A stretch of DNA of 64,000 bases from Typha latifolia. Taxonomy: Eukaryota; Streptophyta; Magnoliopsida; Poales; Typhaceae. Under the pieces are notes generated by a model. That model searched no databases. It worked only from the letters and a program-made list of their open reading frames with translations, and was not told the origin of the DNA. Where the stretch lies: the NCBI GenBank assembly GCA_019914945.1, contig CM034101.1, positions 11,791,188 to 11,855,187 on the forward strand, read 5' to 3'. A program made the position numbers and the translations under genes. Shown in pieces: positions 1-10,710 of this stretch. Within the stretch, counting starts at the first letter, position 1. Every line of letters starts with the position of its first letter.

Positions 1-320
1 TACAACAAATAATTTTTTTGTATGTCAAATATATGAAATTAGAGAAATTAATCTCTATAAATAATATATAACGTATTATTAGTAACAATATTAATATTTA
101 CTATTTAAATAAGCAAATTAAAAACTATAAATTATTTAAAAAAATGTAATAACCCAAGCCCAAAACAAAAAAACAAAAAAAAACTGCACTGCATGGCACG
201 ACAGCTCGTGCCATGCAATGGCAGCAGGGATGGGCGCCACGCACCCCAATCACCGGCTCGGCCAACCTAGCCGAGCCAGCTAGCACGGTGGGCCCCTGCC
301 GCAGCCCCTCCCCACCACTT

Positions 321-323
321 CTT

Positions 324-355
<32 letters not shown>

Positions 356-420
356 TCTCGGATTCATTTTCATCCCCCTCTCTTTCTCTCTCTTTCTCTC
401 TCAAACACCCCCTCTCTCTC
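321..420. repeat. CT-rich microsatellite tract inside the LTR
   Basis: Imperfect (CT)n/(TTTCTC)n tract. It produces Arg-Glu and Ser-Leu low-complexity reading frames on both strands; these are not genes. Confidence 0.9.
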
Positions 421-1785
421 ACTCTACCCGTTGCCGCCGCCACCTCCACGAACGCTGATCCCGACCCCTTTGTTCAAGACCCTGTAGACCTGATCGTTAT
501 CGTAGCAGCGTGAACGAGTGGTGGTTTGGTATTTCAGTGGTGTGAGTAGTCTTATCCCTTAGACGCCTTTCTCAAATTAGGTTATATTATATATTTATGT
601 ACATGCATGTGTTGGCCTCCAACATGAGTATATGATTTTATCTAGAGATGATTATAGTCGAGCATATTTTATCATGCATTCGATTACGCTGATTTGGAAT
701 ATGAGTACATTGGTAATATATATAGAGATGATTAGAGATGATTCTACTGTTATGATTGTTTACCGAGTTGATATGTAGCATGAGTATGCATGTAATAGGT
801 TAGCATGAGTATGCATGTGTTGACGATACAGTTAGAGATTACATTGCATTATTTTCTCTTGATTCCTATTCTACCTAAATTCCTGTTATGCATTGATTTG
901 TTATCGTACTAGATATATGCATTTGATCTGACATTTAGTAGGAAAGCATGAAATGTGATTGATAGGATAGCTAATAGAAAGCATGAGGATACCCGAGTAG
1001 GCGCCAGGGTTAGAGGTGCTTGGAGTGATGATTATGGTCGTTGATATGCGATATCTCGTGGCCCATGTCTGAGGTCAGTTGAGTCTGTGCGCACAGACAA
1101 TCGGACACATGTCGTTCGCCAGGGCATATGTGGCGAGTTATCCTCACGAGGTTTCTATCATCTATGTGGGGTGCCCGGTCTGGATGGATGTTGATACCCT
1201 TAGCGGATGGCAGGGTATGGTTATATTTGAGATACTCCTTGTGGATGGCAGAGTATGCTCGGAGCCTTTGGGCATGATGTTGAGACCAGGTACCGGGTAT
1301 TAACTGTGCACAGTGGTCTAGTATGATGATATTATACCGAGATGTCGGTGATGATCGTGATGTTAAGAAATGCATATGATTTCATTATTATCTGACATAC
1401 CTGATTATTGAGTGATCAATATACATCATATATAATTATATCTGATATCATAGCATTGTCATGGTCGACATGCATCATGTGTCATATTTGAGAGAGAGAG
1501 TTATGATGATCATATGACGTGGTGATCTGTTTATTCATTGTCGAGGATTATGTATTTTTATCATTTATGACATGACATGTTATCTATATTTCATTTATGT
1601 AGTATTGAGGACACATTCATTTACTTATTCATTGATGATGTGTTGTGGCCTGTGTGGGGCTCAAGTAGGGTTATTAGTATTCTGTTGACAGTTAGACTTG
1701 ATTTATTCTTAGTTTAGATATTTTGGATAAAATTATGATGTTGCTACAGGTTTATTTGATTGTCAGTAACAAACTGAATGGTCAG

Positions 1786-1850
1786 GTGCTATGCACGTAC
1801 CGTGTGGGCTCGTGCTATGCATGTACCGTGTGGGCTCGTGCTATGCACGT
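1786..1850 (+). repeat. 26-bp tandem repeat, about 2.5 copies, near the LTR 3' end
   Basis: The unit runs GTGCTATGCACGTACC then GTGTGGGCTC. The first copy is 1786-1811, the second is 1812-1837 with one change (CACGT to CATGT), and a partial third follows. It lies about 20 bp inside the 3' end of the LTR. Confidence 0.85.
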
Positions 1851-1876
1851 GTTTAGAGTGTGGGTGTCACAAAAAA

Positions 1877-2046
1877 TATGCGGGTAAACGGATATCCGAT
1901 ATCCGTATCTGAATCCGAAAAATATATCCGACCCGTATCCAAATCCGTATCCGAATCAGATAGAATTTTTTTATCCGAATCCGATCCGAGTCAGGTTGGA
2001 TAGCGGGTTGGGTCGGAGTTAATCCGACCCATTATCACCACCCCTT
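1877..2046. repeat. Degenerate ATCCGA-rich repeat, possible hAT end
   Basis: Many copies of ATCCGA/GTATCC lead to a CCGACCC...CACCACCCC end. This resembles the subterminal repeats and GGGGTGG termini of hAT-like elements. No partner end is visible, so it is a relic at best. Confidence 0.25.
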
Positions 2047-2082
2047 TTAATATCTTCAACCATTTCCCTTGATGTGTCTAGA

Positions 2083-2678
2083 CACAATCATCGGGTGGGC
2101 CGGGCCGGATTTGGGCCGGGCTTTTTGGGCCAACCGGGCTTAAGTATTTGTTCATGGCTCGATCCACTAATCACTCGAGCCGGGCCGGACTAGAATAGTC
2201 TAGCCTGTTACCGCCTGTCGGCCCATGAGAGATCGGGCTAGCCGGTCAAGCCGTGCTGGCCCGACCGACCGACCCACCAATCATTCGGCCCAACCCATAT
2301 TTTAGCTATTTTTAGAATTTTTTTTACTATTAGCTTATTTTTTTTTTTTTAAAAAAAAAAAATATATATATATATATATATATTCTATTTTAAAAAATAT
2401 TAATAAATTAAAAAAATGTAAATATGTGCTTAAAAATGTAAAATGGTACAGTACCAAATTTTTACTTGGTTTTTACTGTAGCAGAACGGGTGGGCCTAGT
2501 TGCAGGCCAATCAGGCGGGCTTCCGAGCCAGGTCGGGCGGGCAAAGAGCTGGCCTGTGCCGCCCATGGGTAGTTTGGGCTCGGGCCGGGCCGGGCCTAAA
2601 TCAGATCCGAGCCGGGCTTAGCCTAGTCCAAACCGAGCCGGGTCGAGCCGGGCACGAGCGGGCTAGGCCGTTTGATCA
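2083..2678. mobile_element. Non-autonomous hAT-like element, GGGCCGGGCC-rich
   Basis: About 600 bp. Both ends are packed with GGCCGGGC-type subterminal repeats in opposite orientations, with an AT-rich core holding a (TA)n run (2362-2383). The flanks TGTCTAGA (2075-2082) and CGTCTAGA (2679-2686) agree at 7 of 8 bases, as expected for an 8-bp hAT duplication. The terminal repeats themselves match poorly. No transposase is encoded. It ends about 85 bp before the first recognisable dioxygenase exon. Confidence 0.45.
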
Positions 2679-3369
2679 CGTCTAGATGTGTCTCTGAGAT
2701 ATTGCACCTTTAAATTGAATAATATATTTGGGATCAATGAAGCTCTAACTAGTATCACATAGTATGTGATCACCTTAATGTTTGCATATGTTGTCTCAAA
2801 TAATATGGTCCACACCCTCTACTATCGCATGGCGCCGGATCCATCGGCCCCCGACGAGCCGCTGGATTCTTGCAGGTTCGCATCGATAGCACCGATTTAA
2901 TTTGGAAGCAAACAAGGCTACGATAAAAAGATGAAAAAAAATAAAAAAAAATTATCATGGAATTATTCCTAGATGCTAGCCTTGTTTTTATTTTGATATA
3001 TTTAAATCCAAATGATCTCTTATATGATTAAGCATGAGAATTTTTCTACTCAAATTGTAGGGAAGCACTCCTATAGTACTCTAAGCATGTCAAGGGATTA
3101 GGGTATACTTTATTCGAGTTGCTATCAGAGGCACTCGGACTTAGTCCGAGCTATCTAACGGACATTGACTGCAATCAAGGGCAAATTCTACTGTGCCATT
3201 ATTATCCTCCGTGTCCTGAGCCCGAGCTCACCATTGGGACAAGCAGGCATTTGGATTCTGGATTTCTAACCGTTCTCCTCCAAGATCATGTCGGTGGGCT
3301 TCAGATTCTTCATGAAGACCAGTGGATTGATTTTTTTTTTTTTGATAATAAGAGCTATATTAAGCTGGC

Positions 3370-6300
3370 TTAACGCCCAAGTGGGGTTAAGGCGTCGAAC
3401 GTTAGGCAGTTACAAAGTTCCGCGGGAATGGGGTCCCCCGGCCTTAGCCGGACGGAGTGCGACGCAGCCTTGCCCCGTTTGGCCGCCCAGTCAGCCGCAT
3501 GGTTGGCTTCTCTGTTTGTATGGGTGAGGCGATAGTTTGGGAGAGAGCCGAGCAGTGATTTGCACTCGGCAACTAGGTTTCGGAGCTTCCAGGGGCAGCC
3601 GAGCTCCGACTTCATGATCCGCACCAGCTCGAGAGAATCGGTTTCTACCACCACCTGTCCTTGGTCACTAGCTAGGACTAGCCCGAGCCGAAGGGCCATA
3701 CCCTCGGCTTGTAATGCCGAACCTGCCGGCGTGGGCTCCCAAGCTACCTGCAGGAGCGCGCCGTCTGCCGACCTGAGCACAGCTCCTACTCCCGCTTGGT
3801 AGTCGCCCGGTGCGTGGGCGCCATCCACGTTCACTTTGGTCCAGCCAGGGGGTGGGGCCACCCATCTGCATTCGTTCCGTGGCCTAGTGGGCTTGAGCGT
3901 TTGCCGGGTTGGTTTGGCGTAGTCCCGAGCGAGTTGCACCGCCCTGCGAACTGCCGTTTTCGCCGTGTCGTTTTCTCCTCGGAACACCCGTGCGTTCCGC
4001 TGTTTCCACACCGTCCAGAGGGTTGCCGCGATTAAGGCTTTGCATGCAGGGTCCTGTGTTTCGTCGCAGAGCCGGTTTGCTCCGACGTGGCTCGTCTCGG
4101 TTGGTGTCCGAGGCTTGCTTGCTCTGTGCTAGCGGGGCCCACACTTCCAACGCGTATCTGCATGAGAAGAATAGGTGGTCTGTCGTCTCCGGGTGGATGC
4201 CGCACAGGGCGCACTTTTCGTCTGGCCCGATGCGAAGCCCATACAGGTAGGCGCGGGTGGGCAGTCTGCCCCAGCAGAGCTTCCATATAAACAGGTGTAC
4301 CCGCGGAGCCAACGGGAGCTGCCACAGCGCTCGCCACCCTTCCTAGTTGGGCTGGCTGCCGGGTTGAAGGTGGGTGTAGATGGACTTAGCGCGTGGCTCT
4401 CCTTCCCGGTGTGGCCACCAAATCCATCTGTTTGGCTCTTCGGTCCTTATCGCTAGAGCCGAGGTGATTTCGAAGGCTAGGTCCGACCCGGCGTCAGACA
4501 GTAGTCTTTCGCTTGGCCAGCCCTTCAGGTCGCTCACTAGCAGCTTCTCGTCCAGCAGGCTAGGGTGCATGCAGCGCGGTTGCCGGGTCCACGGTATTGG
4601 AGTGATCCACGGGTCTACGGCTGCCCGTGTTGATCGGCCGTTGCCCACCAGCTTGCGGCAGCCTGCTCGCATAGTTAAGGCAGTTCTGGTTAGGGCCCGC
4701 CATACCCAGGAGGCCTTGGGAGGCGTGCTCGGATCCCATGGGTTTAGCACCCCATATTTTGCCGTTAGGATGCGAACCCATGGTTTATCTGCCTGGTTCA
4801 GCACTTGGAAGAGCAGCTTCCCGGCGAGTGCCGTGCGGGCCTGCGTGAGCTTTAGGATGGCCAGGCCGCCTTCTTCCTTAGGGCGCGTAGCTGTATCCCA
4901 TCCGATGAGGTGCATACCACGTCTGTTGCCATTTTCCCATAGGAAAGCTCTGGCTTTCTTGGTGATGGCTTCCAGGACTGAGTCCGGCAACCAAGTGCTG
5001 CCCATCCAGTATGCGGGGATCGCTAGCATGGTGGCCTTGATGAGCGTGAGCCTGCCGGCCATCGAGAGTACCCCTCTTTTCCAGCCCGCTAGCTTCTTCG
5101 CCACCCGATCGACTAAGTGACTGTGTTCCTTCACCTTGATGCGTTGGCCTGAGATTTGGACACCCAGGTAGGTGAAAGGCATGCAGGCCGGTCGGAGTCC
5201 GAGGGAGTTGCAGATTATCTCCTTCTCTTCCGGTTTGATCCATTGTGGCAGGAAAAGCTCGGATTTATCGAGGTTTACCTTCTGGTTTGTCAGCCGGGAG
5301 TACTCTTCTAGGCGATCGAGGATCGCCGACACGGTGAGGGGCGTGGCTTGTCTTTGTGACCCGCGAGATCGTCCGCATATAGCATATGAGTGAGCTGGAC
5401 GTCCCCCGTTCTGAAGCCCTGAAGTTGGCCTGAAGCAGTCTTTTCGTTGAGCAGACTCGTCAGGTTTTGGGAGACCCGGGATGAAGAGGTATGGCGATAG
5501 TGGGTCGCCCGCCGCAGCCGCGGTGTGGCGGCGGCCACTGTTTCTTTGCCGTTGATGCGGAATGCGAACCTCGGAGAGGTAACACAGGCCATGGTCCAGT
5601 TGCACCATTGCTCAGGGAAACCCATTCTAGTCAGCGTCTGGTGCACCGCTGCCCAACTGACGCGGTCGAAGGCTTTCTCCATGTCAAGCTTGAGTATCAA
5701 CAGCGGTGGCTCTCCTCTGTTGTGGTGCATCGAATGAGCTATTTCCTGGGCCGCCAATGTATTGTCTGAGATGCTTCTGCCGGCAATGAAGGCCGCTTGC
5801 TCCGGCCCGACTAGCCTGGGTAGGAGGGCTTTCATGCGCTCCACTAGGATTTTGGAGATGATCTTGTAGCTGACATTACACAGCGAGATTGGGCGGAAGT
5901 CCTTTACACAAGTGGGGCTATCCTTCTTCGGAATTAGGGTTACTAGGGTTCTGCCCCAGTGGTGGGGCAAGTTAGCATGGCGGAAGAAGTGGCTTATGGC
6001 TTCGCAGAGGCCGCTGCCCATGACATCCCAGAATTTGATGTATACTTCCACCTGCAGACCATCTGGGCCCGGAGCTTTGCCCCGAGGGAGATTCCACAGG
6101 GCTTTTTTATTTTACGCCTACGTCTTGCTCCGGTGAGATGCTCGGCTTCTTCTGGTGATATCCTAGGCAGGGATGGCCAGCTGGTGGGTTGCGATTCATT
6201 TGAACTTATCGGGCCCCATAATTTGCTGTAGAACGCGTGGAAGGTCTCCTCCACTTCTTCCTTGGATTGGACCCACCTTCCGTCGTCTTGGAAGATGCCG

Positions 6301-7442
6301 GAGATCCTATTGCGGTGACGTCGGGTCGTCGCCGTGAGGTGGAAGAATTTGGAGTTTCGATCACCTTCTTGAACCCATTGGAGTCTCGATCTCTGTAGCC
6401 ATTTTATGTTGATCTGTCTGCTGAGGGCTGACTTGTGGTGGTAGAGGCTGCAGAGTCTGCCGAGTCCGTCTGAGGGAAGGTTTCCGGTGGCATCCAGCTG
6501 CTCTGACTCCTCGAGCTCCTGACAGATATCGACCAGCTTGGCTTCAAGGTCGCCTACTGTGTCCCGACTCCAGCGTTTCATCTTTGCTTGGAGTTGGCAG
6601 ATCTTGTGGGTGAAGGCGTGCATGGGATTCCCGCGGCGTCCGGCAACCCACACTTCCCTCGCTATCTGCTCACTCTCCTTGTATTCTAGCCAGAGCAGTT
6701 CGTAGCGGAAGGGACGCGCTGTTGGAGAGCTTGTCCTCGGGGTTGACAGGAGGAGTGGTGCATGGTCGGAGGCTGTGCGGTCGAGATGCCTAACTTTGGC
6801 CATAGGGTGCTGTCCTAGCCATCTGGTGTTTGCCAGCACTCGATCCAGCCTCACCCATATGCACCGACTCCCATCTTGGTTATTGCACCACGTATAGGGC
6901 AGCCCCTCGAAGCCGAGGTCGCATAGACCAGCTGCTTCAATGAAGTCCGCAAATGCTCTTCCCTTCGGGCCGAGCTCGATCGTTCCGCAACTTTTCTTCT
7001 CGTTAGTGCTGAGGTAGGCGTTGAAGTCCCCTGCCACCACCCAAGGGATGTTTATGGCGGCGAGCTGGAGGAGCTCGTCCCATAGGTGTTGCTGTTTCTC
7101 GAGGATGTTGCTTGCATAAACCACCGACATGAGCGTGGTGTTGCCGTTCTTGGAAGTGAAGACTAGGTGGGCAGCATAGCGTGAGGTTGCTAGGATATCC
7201 ACCCATCCCAGCTTGGTCTTCCACATTACTATGATCCCCCCGGAGCTTCCTACCGCGGGCACTGAGAACCAAGACCAGCATCTCCCGACAGCTTTGGCCA
7301 CCGTGGCTGCCTTGGCCCAGTCTGCATGTGTTTCAAGAAGGACCAGGATTTCCATCTTTTGCTTCCGGTTGAGATCCCGGCATCTATCCAGGACTTCTTT
7401 TTTCATGGCGCCCCTACAGTTCCATATCAAGGCCTTATTCAT
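3370..7442 (-). pseudogene. LINE 1 ORF2 (endonuclease/reverse transcriptase/RNase H), frameshifted
   Basis: The likely start is Met at 7442 (MNKALIWNCRGA), 29 bp after the end of ORF1. Visible in order: an APE-type endonuclease (LLETH, AGDFNAYL, SDHAPLLL), reverse transcriptase (LIPKKDSP, DFRPISLCNV, EQAAFIAGRS, LDMEKAFDRVSW, MLYADD), a zf-RVT segment (GRLPTRAYLYGL with CALCGIHPETTDHLFF) and a C-terminal RNase H with acidic residues in VNVDGA, LQAEGMAL, VETDSLE and NHAADWAA. The domains lie in several frames, with shifts near 6000-6050, 5310-5610 and 4310-4340. No complete protein can be made. Confidence 0.9.
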
Positions 7443-7470
7443 AAGTAAACTATTGGAGGTGTGGGGGACC

Positions 7471-9404
7471 TTAGTGTAACCTGCCTCGCTTAGAGGTAGG
7501 TGCTCTCTCCGTGCCTGCTGCTGGCTCGACTGCATTGCCCTCCGTTTCCATGGAAACTGCTTCTGAGTGCGTGGCCGTGGTTGGGTCCACCAGGGCGAGT
7601 TGCAGGTTGGTATCGTCCTCGTCCATGCTGCATTCAGCATTGTGCTGTTGGGCTGGTAGGAGAGCTTGCCGGACAGTTAGCACTAATCCTTCGTGGCTAG
7701 CCTGAGAGCTGGGGTCCTTGGAGGGTTCCGGCGTGGTCCGAAAGCTCGCCATGCCGTCTTGGTATATCTCTGGCGGGTAGGTGGACGGATGGGTCTGGCT
7801 TCTGATGGTTTTGACGTACGCGGAGCGAGCGGACCCAGCATGGCCAGAGCCCAGGCGGATGTCAATCCCATTTATGGTGGCCACCCTGCTGGCTTGAACA
7901 GACTCTACGTATGCATGTGAGCCTGCTGTTTCTTCCGCCTTTCCATCGCTTCCAATTAAATGTTCATTCCACGTGTCGGGTGTGGGTTCCTCCCTGATGG
8001 TTGCTTGCATGGATGGAGCAGGATTACTCTCACGTCTGGGTCTGAAAGCTTGCTTGGACGCCTCTCTTTGAGGGCCTCGGTAGTGTGTGGCGCTGTTCTC
8101 CCCTGACGCGGCTTTGCCTCTTTCTTCTTCGTGGGGTACGAGCTACTCTGCGCGCGGCCTTGTGGCCGTGGGGTGCTCTTTCCGTCGGTTCGACGGCTGC
8201 CGTTAGGCATTTTCCTCTTGACCTCTTGGTGGTGTTTTGGGTTGTTTGACGGAGCATGTTGGCTGGGTGGCCAGCCGGGCTGCTTTTTGCCGTCGCCGTG
8301 ATCTCCCCGTAATCTTGGTTGGGTATGCCATTTGGGTGCAGCCTGAGCGGGATGCACCAGCTCCTTGGCTTTTAGTGGCTCTGCCCGCGGCCTCCTATTG
8401 GCCTTCCTTTGCACCGTTAGCCATGGGCCGTCGACAGAGCTAGCTTGAGCTGCTTCCGGGTCTACTGGAGTGCTTCCTTCACCCATAATGACCTCTTCCT
8501 TGGTTGTTTCGGCCTGACCGTTCCCTCCGGTTGTTTCCCTTTCCTTGCTAGGCTCGTTGCATCGCTCTTCCTTGTGTCCTATCCTTCCACACTTGTAGCA
8601 GATGTCTGGGATACTCTCGTAGATGATCGTCTGTTCCAGCTCATCCTCTTTTGGGCCAAGCCACATTACTGTTTTCAGCGGCTGCGAGAGGTCGATTTCG
8701 ATGCATACGCGAGCGAAATGGCTTCTGGTGTGATCCATGGTTGTTTCGTCAACACCCAGAGGTTTCCCAAAGTAAGCTGCGACCTGGATGAGAGCTTCCA
8801 ACTCCCAGTATTCCTTTGGGAGGTTATGGAATTGGACCCAAGTTGGAGCAGTATCAAACGCTGCTAGGGAAGGTCTGAAGTTGTTCTGCCATGGTATCAA
8901 CTTCAAGACTTTCCCAGTGATCGTCCATGGGCCGTTTCTCCGCACGTAGTCCATGTCTTCATCCTTGTCGAACCGGAATGCGTAGAATCCATTGTCCATG
9001 TCAGAGGCGGAGAATCCGGAGATGCCTCGCCATAGTCTCGCTAGAATGCTTTTGAGTCTCTCTAGAGGGAGTCCTCTTCCCAGGAACTTCCCAAAGAGGG
9101 TACGCTTCCATTTTTCCCTGCATTTGGCCAACACCTCAGGGTCGACAATGACACAGTCCGTCGTTTGCTACTTGAGTTTGGCAAGTATTTCAGCCAGGAT
9201 CCTCCCTATATTTTCCTTTGGCCGCCTGTTGCCGGCTGCTACTGAGGCCCAGGTTCTGTGGTTTGTCTGCTCGGGTCCCGGGGGCGGATAGGCTTCCTTT
9301 TCTTTAGCTGGCTTGGACGCCGTTGCTCTTCTGAGGTGGACGTCTTCTCCTCCAGCAGGGGCTGGGGGCCTATTTCCGTCGTCTTCTGTTTCGCGAGAGC
9401 TCAT
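7471..9404 (-). pseudogene. LINE 1 ORF1 (nucleic-acid-binding gag-like protein), broken
   Basis: It starts MSSRETEDDG at 9404 and shares the GGEDVHxRRAT motif with ORF1 of the second LINE. An in-frame TAG at 9168-9170 interrupts it, and the same frame resumes through DPEVLAKCREKWKRTLFG. A DUF4283-like region follows, then a CCHC zinc knuckle (CYKCGRIGHKEERC). The C-terminal part (7471-8010, ending TSKRGRLH) is in another frame, so an indel lies near 7960-8010. The role is binding the element RNA in the ribonucleoprotein. Confidence 0.85.
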
Positions 9405-10710
9405 AGTTTTTTTTTTTCAAAGTCAAAATTGATAACATGCAAAATTTAAGACCAGTGGATTGATGTTCCTCCTATTCCTGGAGCACTCGTGGTAAATATA
9501 GGCGATCTCCTACAGGTGAGGGTGGATAAAATTTAAAAAGAACTGTTAGGGTATGTAATTCTTTTTTCTTCTTAATTAATTTGGCCATTAGTATAAAACT
9601 TGTTCTTTAATATGGTTGTCAAATAACTACGGCTTGATGAATATCGACTTGATTCATTGGTTTATGCTTCATATTTATTTCGAGTCTAGCTTATCATAAT
9701 AGGAGGTGTAAACGAGTTGAGTAGCTCGACTGGAAATTAAGACCAGCTAACGTGGCCTCCAAAATATTAAGAGTTTTCTTTTACATAATTGTAAAACTTT
9801 TGAAGTATCATATTACAAGTACATTATTTTTAAAAAGATCATAATTGCAACTGAAAAAAATCTTTTTGACTCTCAAAAATTGTCCCTCTTGATTAGTTTT
9901 TAACAAAAATATTTGTAAAATATTCCTAATAAATGATTGATAAATTTAACAAGTTTACATAAATGACTAAAATATCCTTATATCTTATATCTTGGAGTTT
10001 AAATTGTAACATATTCATCAATAATTTTTATCTTGCATAAAAAATATTATCTTTTCTTGTCCCATGATATCAGTCTATCAACTAACATTATATAGATTTT
10101 AAACAATTTTAAGCAATTTTCATTATAACAAAATAGTCTTTTTTGTAATTTAAATTCAGGTTTAACTATAATTAATTAGATTTAACTAACAGAATGTGAT
10201 ATTTTTAAAATAGCTTACGATTTCATTAGCAGTTATGAAATTTTTTGAATGCTGTGACAATAATAATTTCACCTTAATTCTATAGACTCCACGCTATATC
10301 TTATTTCTACTAAATGATATTATGCATTACTAGTCTGTTGTCTAAATGTTCTGAGTCAATTGAGTATCTATTATTTTCATTGCTGTAGACTAATTCGGAT
10401 CACCTAAAATTCTCTTTTTCTTTGCATATGCTTCAGCTAATCTCCAATGATAGGTTCAAGAGCGTGGAGCACAGAGTGTGGAGCACAGAGTGCTAGCCAA
10501 GAACGAGGGCCCAAGAATTTCAATTGCTTGTTTCTTTAGTACCCACTTCCATCCATCTTCTACACGGATATATGGCCCAATCAAGGAGCTCTTATCTGAG
10601 GAGAACCCTCCTTTCTATAGAGAAACACTTGTTAGGGACTTCATGAAGTACTATTACTCTAAAGGGTTGGATGGAAAATCTGCAATATCATATTTCGGAC
10701 TATTAATTTT

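Larger units (their letters stand above)
145..1871 (+). mobile_element. Solo LTR, probably Ty3/gypsy-type
   Basis: The segment starts TGTAATAACCC and ends GGGTGTCACA, the TG...CA form of many plant gypsy LTRs. It is about 1.73 kb. It is flanked by AAAAA on both sides (140-144 and 1872-1876), which fits a 5-bp target duplication but lies in A-rich DNA and is weak evidence alone. No gag, protease, integrase or reverse transcriptase is seen and there is no second LTR nearby, so this looks like a solo LTR left by LTR-LTR recombination. It contains a long CT tract and a 26-bp tandem repeat near its 3' end. The family assignment is by resemblance only. Confidence 0.65.
3332..9447 (-). mobile_element. 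LINE retrotransposon, coding regions nearly full length, minus strand
   Basis: A 6.1-kb non-LTR element inserted in a dioxygenase exon. The target duplication AAGACCAGTGGATTGAT is exact at 3315-3331 and 9448-9464. The poly(A) tail reads as T on the plus strand at 3332-3343. It has two reading frames: ORF1 (DUF4283-like plus CCHC knuckle) and ORF2 (endonuclease, reverse transcriptase, zf-RVT, RNase H). The 5' leader before ORF1 is only about 43 bp, so the 5' UTR is short or truncated. Both frames are damaged, so this copy is dead. Confidence 0.95.
2763..10710 (+). pseudogene. 2-oxoglutarate/Fe(II) dioxygenase (ACC-oxidase-homologue type), interrupted by a LINE
   Basis: Recognisable pieces are an exon end at about 2763-2875 (…RMAPDPSAPDEPLDSCR), then 3061-3331 continuing at 9465-9515, then a last exon from 10437 to about 10700. 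Splice sites are GT at 2876, AG at 3060, GT at 9516 and AG at 10436. The family core is present: the HLD iron-binding motif in GTSRHLDSGFLTVLLQD, DQWIDVPP followed by PGALVVNIGDLLQ, and the second iron-binding His in SVEHRV. These enzymes are soluble and oxidise small metabolites; the substrate cannot be read. Three lesions are visible: TAG at 3074-3076 where the family has Glu before YSKHV, the LINE at 3332-9447, and a 14-bp tandem duplication (10464-10491) that shifts the frame. No normal stop follows SAISYF, and first-exon sequence was not recognised. It is a pseudogene with good certainty. Confidence 0.85.

Noticed and set aside
125..458. Frames of 60-82 codons on both strands around the CT tract
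   Set aside because: They are Arg-Glu and Ser-Leu runs from a microsatellite inside an LTR, not proteins.
1010..1375. 121-codon minus-strand frame and the opposite 74-codon frame inside the LTR
   Set aside because: No recognisable domain. LTR DNA of moderate GC gives such frames by chance.
3074..3079. Use of the TAG at 3074-3076 as a splice acceptor instead of a nonsense codon
   Set aside because: The AG at 3060 has a better pyrimidine tract and restores phase with the exon ending at 2875, giving the family-like string CREALL-x-YSKHV.
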